DNA from: Enterobacteriaceae bacterium 89
GTDB lineage: Bacteria > Pseudomonadota > Gammaproteobacteria > Enterobacterales > Enterobacteriaceae
Assembly (NCBI GenBank): GCA_014156375.1
Contig: RQJH01000003.1
Span: 1,302,001-1,366,000 of the forward strand
DNA: 64,000 nt
Direction of reading: 5' to 3'
The first letter of the stretch is position 1; each line of letters starts with the position of its first letter. Of this stretch, positions 12,334 through 23,075 are shown piece by piece. Under the pieces are notes generated by a model. The model was not told the DNA's origin and did not search any database. It worked only from the letters and a program-made list of their open reading frames with translations. Made by a program: the position numbers and the translations under genes.

Positions 12334-13749
12334 TTACTGCTGGCTTTCGCGTTCAGCAATAAACGCCAGCGCTTTGTTGATGCGGGCAACGCTGCGGCTT
12401 TTGCCAATCGCGTGCACGGTCACATCCAGCGCCGGTGACTGGCCAGCACCGGTCACAGCCACACGCAGCGGCATGCCAACTTTACCCATACCGACTTCCA
12501 GCTCGTCTGCGGTCGCCTGAATGGCGTGATGCACATTTTCTGCGGTCCAGTCGGTGATGGCATTCAGTTTGTCACGCACCACTTCCAGCGGCTGACGTGC
12601 AACCGGGCGCAGGTGTTTCTTCGCCGCATCGGCATCAAACTCGTCAAACTCTTCATAGAAGTAACGGCAGCTTGCCGCCATCTCTTTCAGGGTCTTGCAA
12701 CGCTCGCCCAGCAGTTTCACCAGTTCGGAGAGCTGCGGACCGGTGCGGGTATCAATTTTTTCCTGCTCGATGTGCCACTGCAGATGGGTTGCAACATACT
12801 CAGGCGCCAGAGAGTTAATGTAGTGGTGGTTCAGCCACTGCAGCTTCTCAGTATTGAACGCACTGGCAGACTTGCTGACTGCGCCCAGGGAGAAGAGTTT
12901 GATCATCTCTTCGCGGGTGAAGATTTCCTGATCGCCGCTGGACCAGCCCAGACGGACCAGGTAGTTCAGCAGCGCTTCTGGCAGATAGCCGTCGTCGCGA
13001 TACTGCATTACGCTGACCGCACCGTGACGTTTGGACAGTTTTTTACCGTCGTCACCGTTGATCATCGATACGTGTGCATACACCGGCACCGGCGCGTTCA
13101 GCGCTTTCAGGATGTTGATCTGACGCGGAGTGTTGTTGATGTGGTCTTCGCCACGGATAACGTGGGTGATTTCCATATCCCAGTCGTCGACCACAACGCA
13201 GAAGTTGTAGGTTGGGGAGCCATCGGTACGACGAATGATCAGATCGTCGAGTTCCTGGTTGCTGAACTCAATTGGTCCACGGATCTGGTCGTCGAAAATA
13301 ACGGAACCATCCTGCGGGTTGGCAAAACGCACCACGCAAGGCTCATCGGCAGCGTGTTCGCTGTGATCGTGGCGGCAGCGGCCGTCGTAACGTGGCTTTT
13401 CGTTATTTGCCATCTGCTCTTCGCGCAGAGCTTCCAGACGCTCTTTGGAGCAATAGCATTTATACGCAGTGCCCGCGACCAGCATTTCATCAATCACGGC
13501 ATTGTAGCGGTCGAAACGCTTGGTCTGGAAATACGGGCCTTCATCCCACTCCAGGCTCAGCCAGTTCATTCCATCCATAATAGCTTCGATGGCTTCCGGC
13601 GTAGAACGCTCGAGATCGGTGTCTTCAATACGCAGCACGAACTCGCCGCCGTGGTTGCGTGCAAAAAGCCAGGAATAGAGAGCTGTACGGGCACCGCCGA
13701 CGTGCAGATAGCCGGTCGGGCTTGGCGCGAAGCGAGTTTTGATTTTCAT
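12334..13749 (-). CDS. gltX: Glutamyl-tRNA synthetase
   Basis: Class I aminoacyl-tRNA synthetase (471 aa, same length as E. coli GltX), charging tRNA-Glu. Seen: the HIGH-type motif in [20 protein letters not shown] at the N-terminus, zinc-binding residues around [13 protein letters not shown] and CRHDH (near 98-127), the KMSKS-type KLSKRHG near residue 237, and the all-alpha anticodon-binding domain after about 320. Divergent from the valine/lysine tRNA operon, as in E. coli. Confidence 0.98.
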   Translation of the reverse strand: MKIKTRFAPSPTGYLHVGGARTALYSWLFARNHGGEFVLRIEDTDLERSTPEAIEAIMDGMNWLSLEWDEGPYFQTKRFDRYNAVIDEMLVAGTAYKCYCSKERLEALREEQMANNEKPRYDGRCRHDHSEHAADEPCVVRFANPQDGSVIFDDQIRGPIEFSNQELDDLIIRRTDGSPTYNFCVVVDDWDMEITHVIRGEDHINNTPRQINILKALNAPVPVYAHVSMINGDDGKKLSKRHGAVSVMQYRDDGYLPEALLNYLVRLGWSSGDQEIFTREEMIKLFSLGAVSKSASAFNTEKLQWLNHHYINSLAPEYVATHLQWHIEQEKIDTRTGPQLSELVKLLGERCKTLKEMAASCRYFYEEFDEFDADAAKKHLRPVARQPLEVVRDKLNAITDWTAENVHHAIQATADELEVGMGKVGMPLRVAVTGAGQSPALDVTVHAIGKSRSVARINKALAFIAERESQQ

Positions 13750-13961
13750 GAAATGGCCTTACGTTTAGAAAGATGCCGACAACCGGCAAATACTCTGGAA
13801 AAGAATGGGCAATATTCTATCACTCCCGCCTGAATCCTCAATCTGGATCCCGTAGAATCGTTGCGCTTAGCTGATTTTGTTTATAAATCATGCTCCGCAG
13901 GGCGTTTTGCGATCGTTTTGTTTAATTTTACGACGAACGAACAAAATCTTTGGAAAAGGCG

Positions 13962-13989
13962 TTGACTCATTTTCAACTCTCCCTATAAT
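13962..13989 (+). promoter_or_regulatory. Sigma-70 promoter of the val-lys tRNA operon
   Basis: TTGACT at 13962-13967, a 16-bp spacer, and a perfect TATAAT at 13984-13989. The GC-rich discriminator (GCGACTCC) is typical of stringently controlled stable-RNA promoters. The first tRNA begins 18 bp downstream. Confidence 0.88.
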
Positions 13990-14006
13990 GCGACTCCACA
14001 CAGCGG

Positions 14007-14082
14007 GGGTGATTAGCTCAGCTGGGAGAGCACCTCCCTTACAAGGAGGGGGTCGGCGGTTCGAACCCGTCATCACCCACCA
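14007..14082 (+). tRNA. tRNA-Val (TAC), first copy
   Basis: A 76-nt cloverleaf beginning GGGTGATTAGCTCAGCTGGG, anticodon TAC within CCCTTACAAGG, with encoded CCA. It differs from the next two copies at one T-loop base (TTCGAAC instead of TTCGATC). Confidence 0.97.
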
Positions 14083-14126
14083 CTACTTTTGTAGTCTCCG
14101 CCGTGTGAAATAAGAAATTGAGAAGT

Positions 14127-14202
14127 GGGTGATTAGCTCAGCTGGGAGAGCACCTCCCTTACAAGGAGGGGGTCGGCGGTTCGATCCCGTCATCACCCAC
14201 CA
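14127..14202 (+). tRNA. tRNA-Val (TAC), second copy
   Basis: A 76-nt tRNA with anticodon TAC and encoded CCA, 44 bp after the first copy. It has the standard TTCGATC T-loop. Corresponds to the E. coli valUXY cluster. Confidence 0.97.
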
Positions 14203-14252
14203 CTTTCTCGCCAGCTGGATTTCTTATTAAGCAGTAAATGAAGTACCGAAGT

Positions 14253-14328
14253 GGGTGATTAGCTCAGCTGGGAGAGCACCTCCCTTACAAGGAGGGGGTC
14301 GGCGGTTCGATCCCGTCATCACCCACCA
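14253..14328 (+). tRNA. tRNA-Val (TAC), third copy
   Basis: Identical to the second copy, 50 bp after it. Only 4 bp separate it from tRNA-Lys, so processing of one transcript is expected. Confidence 0.97.
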
Positions 14329-14332
14329 CTTC

Positions 14333-14408
14333 GGGTCGTTAGCTCAGTTGGTAGAGCAGTTGACTTTTAATCAATTGGTCGCAGGTTCGAATCCTGCACG
14401 ACCCACCA
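14333..14408 (+). tRNA. lysV: tRNA-Lys (TTT)
   Basis: A 76-nt tRNA beginning GGGTCGTTAGCTCAGTTGGT, anticodon TTT within GACTTTTAATC, with encoded CCA. Last member of the operon, as E. coli lysV. Confidence 0.97.
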
Positions 14409-14414
14409 ATGTAG

Positions 14415-14439
14415 AAAGGCGCCCTAAAGGCGCCTTTTT
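14415..14439 (+). terminator. Terminator of the val-lys tRNA operon
   Basis: AAAGGCGCC / GGCGCCTTT stem with a 5-nt loop and a run of five T, directly after tRNA-Lys. Confidence 0.9.
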
Positions 14440-14455
14440 GCATTCTGGAGTTTTT

Positions 14456-14483
14456 GCCTGATGCGCTGCGCTTATCAGGCCAA
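14456..14483. repeat. REP-like element
   Basis: GCCTGATGCGCTGCGCTTATCAGGC: a REP-type palindrome between the tRNA operon terminator and the flxA-like promoter. Confidence 0.7.
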
Positions 14484-14500
14484 CGAAACCTTATCCCCTC

Positions 14501-14527
14501 TCAAGATTCAATTATTTTCGCCGATAA
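14501..14527 (+). promoter_or_regulatory. Sigma-28 (FliA) promoter of the flxA-like gene
   Basis: TCAAGATT, exactly 11 bp of spacer, then a perfect GCCGATAA. The flagellar sigma factor FliA recognises TAAAGTTT-N11-GCCGATAA; the -10 part matches 8/8 and the -35 part 6/8. It is 30 bp upstream of the start codon, so the 5' leader is short. E. coli flxA is a known FliA-dependent gene. Confidence 0.8.
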
Positions 14528-14557
14528 CTCTTTTTTATCTCGTAAAAGGAGCTTTCG

Positions 14558-14905
14558 ATGACCTCTATTTCAATGCCTTCTTCCGCCGCGCCGGGTTTGC
14601 AAACCACAACCATGAATGAAAACCCGCAGGGTAACGATATCGGCTCGCAGATCACGCGCATTACTCAACAAATTATTAAACTGACCCAGCAGCTTAAAAA
14701 CATTATGGACAGCGGCAGCACCGCAGAAGAAAGGAAAAAGCAGTCTGAACTTATCCAGGATCAGATTTCAATGCTGGAAGCACAGCTTGCCCAGTTGCAG
14801 CGTCAGCAGGCGGAAAAGGAACAGGATCAGCAGGACGCCTCTCCGGTCAAAGCCACCGGAGTCAACAAGCCTTCCGATGACCATCAGATCGATGTTTATA
14901 TCTGA
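14558..14905 (+). CDS. FlxA-like family protein
   Basis: 115-aa protein of the FlxA-like family (named after E. coli FlxA, a FliA-controlled gene of the Qin prophage); molecular function unknown. Residues 25-90 form a long amphipathic coiled coil ([20 protein letters not shown], then [20 protein letters not shown]), followed by a polar low-complexity tail rich in Gln, Asp and Glu. There is no signal peptide or membrane segment. AAAAGGA precedes the ATG. A sigma-28 promoter directly upstream implies expression together with late flagellar genes. Its 3' end overlaps the convergent yfeR by about 10 bp. Confidence 0.78.
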   Translation: MTSISMPSSAAPGLQTTTMNENPQGNDIGSQITRITQQIIKLTQQLKNIMDSGSTAEERKKQSELIQDQISMLEAQLAQLQRQQAEKEQDQQDASPVKATGVNKPSDDHQIDVYI

Positions 14906-15822
14906 TATAGCGGATCGTGCGTACGGGCAGCCGTCAGAGCCTCTGCCTGCTGCCTGACCACATCCCACAGCGCCTGCGCCGCGGTGGAAAGCGATCTGTT
15001 TTTGCGTCTTGCCAGCATCAGCTGGCGTTCCACCACTGGCGTCAGGCGTTTCACCCTTAACGTGCTTCCCTGCGGTAAAGGCAGCGCCAGCGCCGGTAGA
15101 ATGCTGATCCCAATCCCTGCCTCCACCATCGGAAACAACGTAGCTGGATGGCCTATTTCCTGGACAATCCTCGCCGAAATCCCATGCTGAGCCAACGCGG
15201 CGTCGATCAGCGGACGGCTGCCGGAAGCATAATCCTGCAGCACCAGTCGGTTTTCCTGTAATTCCTGCCAGCTGACGAAAGGCTGCTGCGCAAACGGGTG
15301 ATCTTCACGGCACAGCATAAAAAAAGGTTCAGACAGAATCGCCTCACATTGCAGGTCGCTAACAGCGCCGGGATCAATCACGATCCCGAAATCAACTTCC
15401 CCCTGGCGAATGCTCTCCAGCACCCACTGCTGCGGCCTGTCGTGCAGGACAAAATCAATTTCCGGAAAGCGCTGGTTACTGTCAGCAATGCACTGAGGGA
15501 TCAAATGCGCTGAAATAGTCTGGCTTGCCGCAACCCGGACAGTCCCACTGAGTCGCTGCCCTACCCGGCCCGCATCGCGCAAAGTCGTATTCAATTCATC
15601 CAGCAGCAGCTCCAGCCGGACTGCCAGCTGGTGGCCTGCTTCGGTCAGCACCACTTCGCGGGTCGTTCTGTCCAACAGCCGCACGCCGGTCTGCTGTTCC
15701 AGCTCCTTCACGCTGTGGCTGACCGCCGACTGGCTAAGACCGATGATCTCCCCTGCCCGGCTGAAGCTTCGGGCCTGGGCAACTGTAATAAACACCTTCA
15801 GCTGGCGCAGCGAATAATTCAT
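14896..15822 (-). CDS. yfeR: LysR-family transcriptional regulator YfeR
   Basis: LysR-type regulator, 308 aa, the same length as YfeR. The N-terminal winged helix is visible as [20 protein letters not shown] and [20 protein letters not shown] (residues 5-45), followed by a periplasmic-binding-protein-like effector domain (about 90-295). It is divergent from yfeH, the usual layout for a LysR regulator and its target. In Salmonella YfeR is reported to respond to osmolarity and to control yfeH; that role here is by homology. Confidence 0.9.
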   Translation of the reverse strand: MNYSLRQLKVFITVAQARSFSRAGEIIGLSQSAVSHSVKELEQQTGVRLLDRTTREVVLTEAGHQLAVRLELLLDELNTTLRDAGRVGQRLSGTVRVAASQTISAHLIPQCIADSNQRFPEIDFVLHDRPQQWVLESIRQGEVDFGIVIDPGAVSDLQCEAILSEPFFMLCREDHPFAQQPFVSWQELQENRLVLQDYASGSRPLIDAALAQHGISARIVQEIGHPATLFPMVEAGIGISILPALALPLPQGSTLRVKRLTPVVERQLMLARRKNRSLSTAAQALWDVVRQQAEALTAARTHDPLYQI

Positions 15823-15911
15823 CTGTTTAATTCATTAATGGATGCAATAAATCAATTTTATTTCTCAAAGCAGAAAAAGCACAATAGCGGCATTCACTTT
15901 CAGGAGCGTTT

Positions 15912-16910
15912 ATGAAACTTTTTCGTATTCTTGATCCCTTCACGCTGACGCTGATTTGCGTTGTTCTGCTGGCCTCTCTGTTTCCTGCCCGCGGTGGTTT
16001 TGTGCCCTTCTTTGAAGGCCTGACCACTGCCGCCATTGCTCTGCTGTTCTTTATGCACGGGGCCAAGCTCTCGCGCGAAGCCATTATCGCTGGCGGCAGC
16101 CACTGGCGTCTGCACCTGTGGGTGATGTGCAGTACCTTCATTTTATTCCCGGTGTTAGGCGTGCTGTTCGCACGCTGGGCCCCGGTTAATGTCGACCCGA
16201 TGCTTTACAGCGGTTTTATCTACCTGTGCATTTTGCCTGCGACGGTCCAGTCTGCGATTGCCTTCACTTCCATGGCGGGCGGCAACGTGGCGGCAGCTGT
16301 CTGCTCCGCATCGGCCTCCAGCCTATTGGGGATTTTCATTTCCCCGCTGCTGGTTGGACTGCTGATGAATCTGCACGGCGCGCAGGGTAGCCTGGAACAG
16401 GTCGGGAAAATCATGCTGCAGCTGCTGCTGCCGTTTGTGCTCGGGCATCTGTCACGCCCGTGGATTGGCGAATGGGTTGCCCGCAATAAGAAGTGGATTG
16501 GTAAAACCGACCAGACGTCGATTCTGTTAGTGGTTTACTCGGCCTTTAGCGAAGCCGTGGTGAACGGAATCTGGCATAAAGTTGGCCTGGGCTCGCTGCT
16601 GTTTATTGTGATTGTCAGCATGGTGCTGCTGGCGATTGTGATTGCCGTGAACGTCTTCGTGGCCCGCAGATGCGGATTCAGCAAGGCCGATGAGATTACC
16701 ATTGTGTTCTGCGGCTCGAAAAAGAGTCTGGCCAACGGCATTCCGATGGCCAATATTCTCTTCCCTACTGCGATGATCGGTATGATGGTGCTGCCGTTGA
16801 TGATCTTCCACCAGATCCAGCTGATGGTCTGCGCCGTGCTGGCACGGCGCTATAAACGTCAGACGGAGGAGCTAAAGGCGAAAAGCGCTACCGATACCGC
16901 GCAGGCCTAA
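15912..16910 (+). CDS. yfeH: Bile acid:sodium symporter-family transporter YfeH
   Basis: Inner-membrane protein (332 aa) of the SBF/BASS superfamily (SBF-like, PF13593 type) with about ten hydrophobic helices. The crossover motif region is visible in GSKKSLANGIPMANILFP (near residue 260) and PATVQSAIAFTSMAGGNVAA (near 105). The real substrate is unknown; family members carry organic anions with Na+. GGAG precedes the ATG at 15912. Divergent from yfeR, which probably controls it. Its stop overlaps the convergent ypeB stop by 4 bp. Confidence 0.9.
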   Translation: MKLFRILDPFTLTLICVVLLASLFPARGGFVPFFEGLTTAAIALLFFMHGAKLSREAIIAGGSHWRLHLWVMCSTFILFPVLGVLFARWAPVNVDPMLYSGFIYLCILPATVQSAIAFTSMAGGNVAAAVCSASASSLLGIFISPLLVGLLMNLHGAQGSLEQVGKIMLQLLLPFVLGHLSRPWIGEWVARNKKWIGKTDQTSILLVVYSAFSEAVVNGIWHKVGLGSLLFIVIVSMVLLAIVIAVNVFVARRCGFSKADEITIVFCGSKKSLANGIPMANILFPTAMIGMMVLPLMIFHQIQLMVCAVLARRYKRQTEELKAKSATDTAQA

Positions 16911-17125
16911 CGCCCGCGCTTCAGGGGCTGAACCAGATGCGTCAGCCCCTCGGTTTTAATCAGTAGAGCAATCGACATCAGCTCACCCAGCCGCCCTGCG
17001 GGAAATTCATCCTTACGGGCAAACCACAGCAAATAGTCTTCCGGCAAATCAATCAGCATCCGGCCTTTGTATTTGCCGAAAGGCATTTCAGTATTGGCTA
17101 TTGCGATCAGCTGCTCTTTTTCCAC
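16907..17125 (-). CDS. ypeB: DUF3820 protein YpeB
   Basis: 72-aa cytoplasmic protein of DUF3820, function unknown. Core motif MPFGKYKGRMLIDLPEDYLL (residues 14-33) is shared with the FGKYKG segments of exonuclease-X-like proteins, hinting at a nucleic-acid-related role (inference). It begins one base after the ligA stop, so it is co-transcribed with ligA, as in E. coli. Confidence 0.88.
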   Translation of the reverse strand: MEKEQLIAIANTEMPFGKYKGRMLIDLPEDYLLWFARKDEFPAGRLGELMSIALLIKTEGLTHLVQPLKRGR

Positions 17126-17126
17126 G

Positions 17127-19145
<2,019 letters not shown>

Positions 19146-19158
19146 TCACCATCAATGA

Positions 19159-19184
19159 TAAAAAACCCCCGACAGGCGGGGGTT
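19159..19184 (-). terminator. Terminator between zipA and ligA
   Basis: On the minus strand, AACCCCCGCCTGTCGGGGGTT followed by a T run: a GC-rich stem with a 7-nt loop. It ends the zipA transcript only about 17 bp before the ligA start codon, so ligA needs readthrough or a promoter inside or overlapping this region. Confidence 0.85.
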
Positions 19185-19213
19185 CAGGAAGAGGATGTGA
19201 AAACACCTGGCGA

Positions 19214-20272
19214 TTACGCGTTGGCGTCTTTCACTTCACGGATGCGGTCCTGGTACTCACGGACTTTTTGCGGGGTGATCATCCGGCGCTGATCGTCCAG
19301 CACCACACCGCCGACTTCGTCTGCGATGTACTGAGCAGACTGCAGCATCAGTTTGAAATTCTGCAGCTCGTCGCCGTAGGACGGTACCTGCATGAAGATA
19401 GTCACGCCCGGCGTCTGCATATCCGCCATGTTTTCCGGATCGAACGTGCCCGGCTTCACCATATTGGCGAGGCTGAACAGTGCCGGACCACCGCCGCCAG
19501 GATTAAGATGGCGATGGTAGATATTCATGTCTCCAAAGACGAAGCCTGACTGCTCGATGCTGTTACGCAGCAGTTCGCCGTTGATGTAAGAGCCCTGATG
19601 CGCGGCAACGCTCAGCACGACAACCGTCTCTTTACGCTCCTGCTTTGGTGCTTCCTGAACAGGTTTGTGCTCTGGCTCTGGCGCTGGTTGTGGAGCAGCA
19701 GGCTGCTGAGCCACAGGCTGTGGTTCGGCAACAGCTGGCTGCGGCGCAGGTTGCACGGGCTGCGGTTGCTGCACCGGCTGCTGATACTGCGGCTGCTGTG
19801 GCACAACCTGAGGCTGAGCGACAGGTTGCTCTACGCTATTCTGAGCAGGAACATGCTGGGCAGGCGCGTGATGCACGGGCTCCTGATGAACCGGCTGCTG
19901 ACGCACAGGCTGCTGTTGAGGCTGAGCTGGCTGATGTACCGGTTGCTCATGGCGAACAGGCTGCTGCACCTGACGCTCATAAGGCGGCTGATACTGGTGC
20001 TGTGGCGCCTGACGAGGGGCATCATGCTCCCCGACGTTAGCATTCTGGGCAGAGTTCACCCGATGAACGCGAACTTCACCTACGCCTTCAACTTCGTCAT
20101 CAAAGTCATCGCCGCCCGACGGTTCGTCGTCACGAGATTTCATGCGTTTCATTGGGCGATCGCGGAACATTGAGGAACGTTCTTTACGGCTGGTCCAAAA
20201 CCCGTGAACCAGTAACGCAATTATGGCGATCGCGCCAACAATGATTAATATCAGACGCAAATCCTGCATCAT
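19214..20272 (-). CDS. zipA: Cell division protein ZipA
   Basis: Bitopic inner-membrane protein (352 aa) that tethers FtsZ to the membrane in the early divisome. N-terminal membrane helix [20 protein letters not shown] (residues 6-25), then a charged segment ([20 protein letters not shown]), a long flexible linker made of Pro/Gln/His/Val repeats (about 80-215, for example [20 protein letters not shown]), and the C-terminal FtsZ-binding domain starting [20 protein letters not shown]. The start MMQDLRL at 20272 is set by homology; an upstream in-frame start adds 17 residues without family support. The linker is about 24 residues longer than in E. coli (328 aa). Divergent from cysZ. Confidence 0.96.
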   Translation of the reverse strand: MMQDLRLILIIVGAIAIIALLVHGFWTSRKERSSMFRDRPMKRMKSRDDEPSGGDDFDDEVEGVGEVRVHRVNSAQNANVGEHDAPRQAPQHQYQPPYERQVQQPVRHEQPVHQPAQPQQQPVRQQPVHQEPVHHAPAQHVPAQNSVEQPVAQPQVVPQQPQYQQPVQQPQPVQPAPQPAVAEPQPVAQQPAAPQPAPEPEHKPVQEAPKQERKETVVVLSVAAHQGSYINGELLRNSIEQSGFVFGDMNIYHRHLNPGGGGPALFSLANMVKPGTFDPENMADMQTPGVTIFMQVPSYGDELQNFKLMLQSAQYIADEVGGVVLDDQRRMITPQKVREYQDRIREVKDANA

Positions 20273-20502
20273 TATATTCTCTGTTGTTCTAACACCTTGC
20301 CACCACGGCAAACATTTACTCACTAAGAGTATTTGCCCATCACGTCAAGTGCAAGTGTGTACCAGGAATTCGGACCATAAAGATGAACCAAATCGTGCTT
20401 TTTGCTGTTTTTTCGAACATTTCTGAACTGGTTATCGGCTGACAACCCGATAATATAGTCACGCAACTATCAGGACTAAGATAAAAGGAGTATCGCCAGA
20501 CC

Positions 20503-21258
20503 ATGGTTTCTTCATCAGCACCCCGTAGCGGGGTCTACTATTTTTCCCAGGGCTGGAAGCTGATCGGCCTGCCGGGCATTCGTCGTTTTGTGTTTTTACC
20601 ACTGCTGGTCAACGTGGTGTTGATGGGAGGAGCATTCTGGTGGCTGTTCAGCGAGCTGGGCGGTTGGATCCCATCATTGATGAGTCACGTACCTGACTGG
20701 CTGCAGTGGCTGAGCTACCTGCTCTGGCCGATTGTGGTGATCTCCGTGCTGCTGGTCTTTGGCTACTTCTTCTCAACCATCACCAACTGGATAGCCGCGC
20801 CGTTCAGCGGCCTGCTGGCGGAACAGCTGGAAGCACGGCTGACCGGCGCAACGCCGCCCGATACCGGCGTGCTTGGCATTATGAAAGATGTACCGCGCAT
20901 TATGAAACGCGAATGGCAGAAGCTGGCCTGGTACCTGCCACGCGCACTCGTGCTGCTAATCCTCTACTTCATTCCCGGCATCGGACAGACCGTCGCCCCG
21001 GTGCTTTGGTTCCTGTTCAGCGCCTGGATGATGGCTATCCAGTACTGTGATTATCCGTTTGATAACCACAAAGTACCTTTCAAAACCATGCGGGAAGCGC
21101 TGCGCGCCCGCAAGACCACCAATATGCAGTTTGGTGCCCTCACCAGCCTGTTCACGATGATCCCGGTGCTCAACCTGGTGATCCTGCCGGTCGCTATCTG
21201 CGGCGCCACCGCGATGTGGGTCGATTGCTATCGCGACAAGCACGCTATGTGGAAGTAA
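20503..21258 (+). CDS. cysZ: Sulfate transporter CysZ
   Basis: Inner-membrane sulfate permease or channel (251 aa; E. coli 253), feeding sulfate into cysteine synthesis. Hydrophobic segments at about 25-50, 70-95, 145-175 and 205-235 fit the EI24/CysZ fold with long in-plane helices. Recognisable segments are [20 protein letters not shown] and [12 protein letters not shown]-like [20 protein letters not shown] (near 170-190). AAAAGGAG precedes the ATG. Directly followed by cysK in the same direction, which supports a role in sulfur assimilation. Confidence 0.95.
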   Translation: MVSSSAPRSGVYYFSQGWKLIGLPGIRRFVFLPLLVNVVLMGGAFWWLFSELGGWIPSLMSHVPDWLQWLSYLLWPIVVISVLLVFGYFFSTITNWIAAPFSGLLAEQLEARLTGATPPDTGVLGIMKDVPRIMKREWQKLAWYLPRALVLLILYFIPGIGQTVAPVLWFLFSAWMMAIQYCDYPFDNHKVPFKTMREALRARKTTNMQFGALTSLFTMIPVLNLVILPVAICGATAMWVDCYRDKHAMWK

Positions 21259-21424
21259 TTGCGTATATAAATGTAAAGCCGGGGTGGCGTTCGCCGCCCC
21301 TTATTCCATACTGATAACCTTTATTTCACATCAGCATATCGATATAAGAAAACTTTCCTTCCCCATCACGCCCAACTGCGTATGCTGGTGACGTTCCCAA
21401 ATTTCAGACAGTTAAGGACAGGCT

Positions 21425-22396
21425 ATGAGCAAGATTTTTGAAGACAACTCGCTGACAATCGGTCATACGCCGCTGGTTCGACTGAACCGAATCGGTAATG
21501 GACGCATCCTTGCGAAGGTGGAATCCCGTAACCCAAGCTTCAGCGTCAAATGCCGTATCGGTGCCAACATGATTTGGGATGCCGAAAAACGCGGCGTACT
21601 GAAACCGGGTGTCGAACTGGTTGAACCAACCAGCGGTAACACCGGGATCGCTCTGGCTTACGTCGCCGCCGCGCGTGGCTATAAGCTAACGCTGACCATG
21701 CCGGAAACCATGAGTATCGAACGCCGCAAGCTGCTGAAAGCGCTGGGCGCGAATCTGGTCCTGACCGAAGGCGCGAAAGGCATGAAGGGTGCAATCCAGA
21801 AAGCCGAAGAAATCGTCGCCAGCAATCCGGAAAAATTCCTGCTGCTGCAACAGTTCAGCAACCCGGCTAACCCGGAAATCCACGAGAAAACCACTGGTCC
21901 TGAAATCTGGGAAGACACAGACGGCCAGGTTGATGTGTTTATCGCCGGTGTTGGTACTGGCGGAACCCTGACCGGCGTGTCTCGCTATATTAAAGGCACA
22001 AAAGGCAAAACTGACTTAATTAGCGTCGCGGTGGAACCGACTGATTCACCGGTCATTACTCAGGCGCTGGCCGGAGAAGAGATCAAGCCAGGCCCACACA
22101 AAATTCAGGGCATCGGTGCAGGTTTCATTCCGGGTAACCTCGATCTGAAGCTTATCGACAAAGTGGTGACCATCACCAACGACGAAGCGATCTCCACCGC
22201 ACGCCGTCTGATGGAGGAAGAAGGTATTCTGGCCGGGATTTCATCTGGTGCCGCCGTAGCCGCCGCTTTAAAACTTCAGGAAGATGAAACCTTTACCAAT
22301 AAGAATATTGTGGTTATCCTGCCTTCCTCGGGTGAACGCTATCTCAGCACCGCACTGTTTGCCGATCTCTTCACTGAGAAAGAATTGCAACAGTAA
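21425..22396 (+). CDS. cysK: O-acetylserine sulfhydrylase A (cysteine synthase A)
   Basis: PLP-dependent cysteine synthase (323 aa), making L-cysteine from O-acetylserine and sulfide; it forms the cysteine synthase complex with CysE. Nearly identical to E. coli CysK. Seen: PLP lysine in [19 protein letters not shown] (Lys near 42), the substrate loop [12 protein letters not shown] (near 69), and the PLP phosphate loop [14 protein letters not shown] (near 176-185). GGACAGGCT precedes the ATG. CysB control is expected from family knowledge. Followed by a Rho-independent terminator. Confidence 0.98.
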   Translation: MSKIFEDNSLTIGHTPLVRLNRIGNGRILAKVESRNPSFSVKCRIGANMIWDAEKRGVLKPGVELVEPTSGNTGIALAYVAAARGYKLTLTMPETMSIERRKLLKALGANLVLTEGAKGMKGAIQKAEEIVASNPEKFLLLQQFSNPANPEIHEKTTGPEIWEDTDGQVDVFIAGVGTGGTLTGVSRYIKGTKGKTDLISVAVEPTDSPVITQALAGEEIKPGPHKIQGIGAGFIPGNLDLKLIDKVVTITNDEAISTARRLMEEEGILAGISSGAAVAAALKLQEDETFTNKNIVVILPSSGERYLSTALFADLFTEKELQQ

Positions 22397-22420
22397 TGCC
22401 ATAGCATATATTTTGTACAG

Positions 22421-22446
22421 AAAGGCACCCAAAAGGGTGCTTTTTT
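22421..22446 (+). terminator. Terminator of cysK
   Basis: AAAGGCACCC / GGGTGCTTTTTT stem with a 4-nt AAAA loop and a T run, 24 bp after the cysK stop. Confidence 0.9.
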
Positions 22447-22574
22447 GTGGCACACGTCATACTTTTGACCCACCCGGCATTGCTTACCCCCCTCGGGATC
22501 TGGTATTTAAGCTCCACATTTATTTTGATGCGCGAAATTATTCATTACAGGATTTCCGCTTGCTGAATCGATTT

Positions 22575-22610
22575 TATGATTTGGTTCAAGTCTTGCTTTC
22601 ACTGCATAAT
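22575..22610 (+). promoter_or_regulatory. ptsH P0-type promoter with CRP-like site
   Basis: TATGA-N6-TCAAG at 22575-22590 resembles a CRP half-site pair and corresponds to the E. coli ptsH P0 upstream region (TTTATGATTTGGTTCAA is conserved). A -10-like CATAAT follows at 22605-22610. CRP-cAMP activation of pts P0 is established in E. coli; the positions here are read by similarity. Confidence 0.6.
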
Positions 22611-22773
22611 GTTTAATGACGAGCTAACGTCACCGGCCAGAAGCGTTTGCCAGGATTGCGTCAGACCTTCTGAGAGTTTCGATTTCGCCGGCGCTAATCT
22701 ATACAGGCTAAAGTGTAGTCGCCAGGCTAGACTTTAGTTCCACAACACTAAACCTATAAGTTGGGGAAATACA

Positions 22774-23031
22774 ATGTTCCAGCAAGAAGTTACCATTACC
22801 GCTCCGAACGGCCTGCACACCCGCCCTGCTGCTCAGTTTGTTAAAGAAGCTAAAGGCTTCACCTCTGAGATCACTGTGACCTCCAACGGCAAAAGCGCTA
22901 GCGCGAAAAGCCTGTTCAAACTGCAGACTCTGGGTCTGACCCAGGGCACCGTAGTGACCATTTCTGCAGAAGGCGAAGACGAGCAGAAAGCAGTTGAGCA
23001 TCTGGTTAAGCTGATGGCTGAACTCGAGTAA
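22774..23031 (+). CDS. ptsH: Phosphocarrier protein HPr
   Basis: 85-aa cytoplasmic phosphocarrier of the sugar phosphotransferase system; it passes phosphate from Enzyme I to the EIIA domains. The active-site His15 lies in [14 protein letters not shown] and the regulatory-type Ser46 in [15 protein letters not shown]. Practically identical to E. coli HPr. First gene of ptsH-ptsI-crr; 44 bp separates it from ptsI. Confidence 0.99.
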
Positions 23032-23075
23032 GTTCACGAGTTCTTTTAAAAATCCGTCACAAGTAAGGTAGGGTT

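Larger units (their letters stand above)
22397..22773. other. cysK-ptsH intergenic region
   Basis: This 377-bp region contains the cysK terminator and the pts promoter region. The last part (about 22697-22773: CTATACAGGCTAAAGT, GGCTAGACTTTAG, then the leader CACTAAACCTATAAG and the Shine-Dalgarno TTGGGGAAA) is strongly conserved with the E. coli ptsH P1 region. No additional coding sequence is evident. Confidence 0.75.

Noticed and set aside
12526-13833. 435-codon frame antisense to gltX
   Set aside because: It lies fully opposite the clear gltX gene, has no recognisable domain, and its composition is explained by the codon use of gltX.
19598-20173. 191-codon Leu/Arg-rich frame opposite the zipA linker
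   Set aside because: Arises from the repetitive Pro/Gln codons of the ZipA linker read on the other strand.
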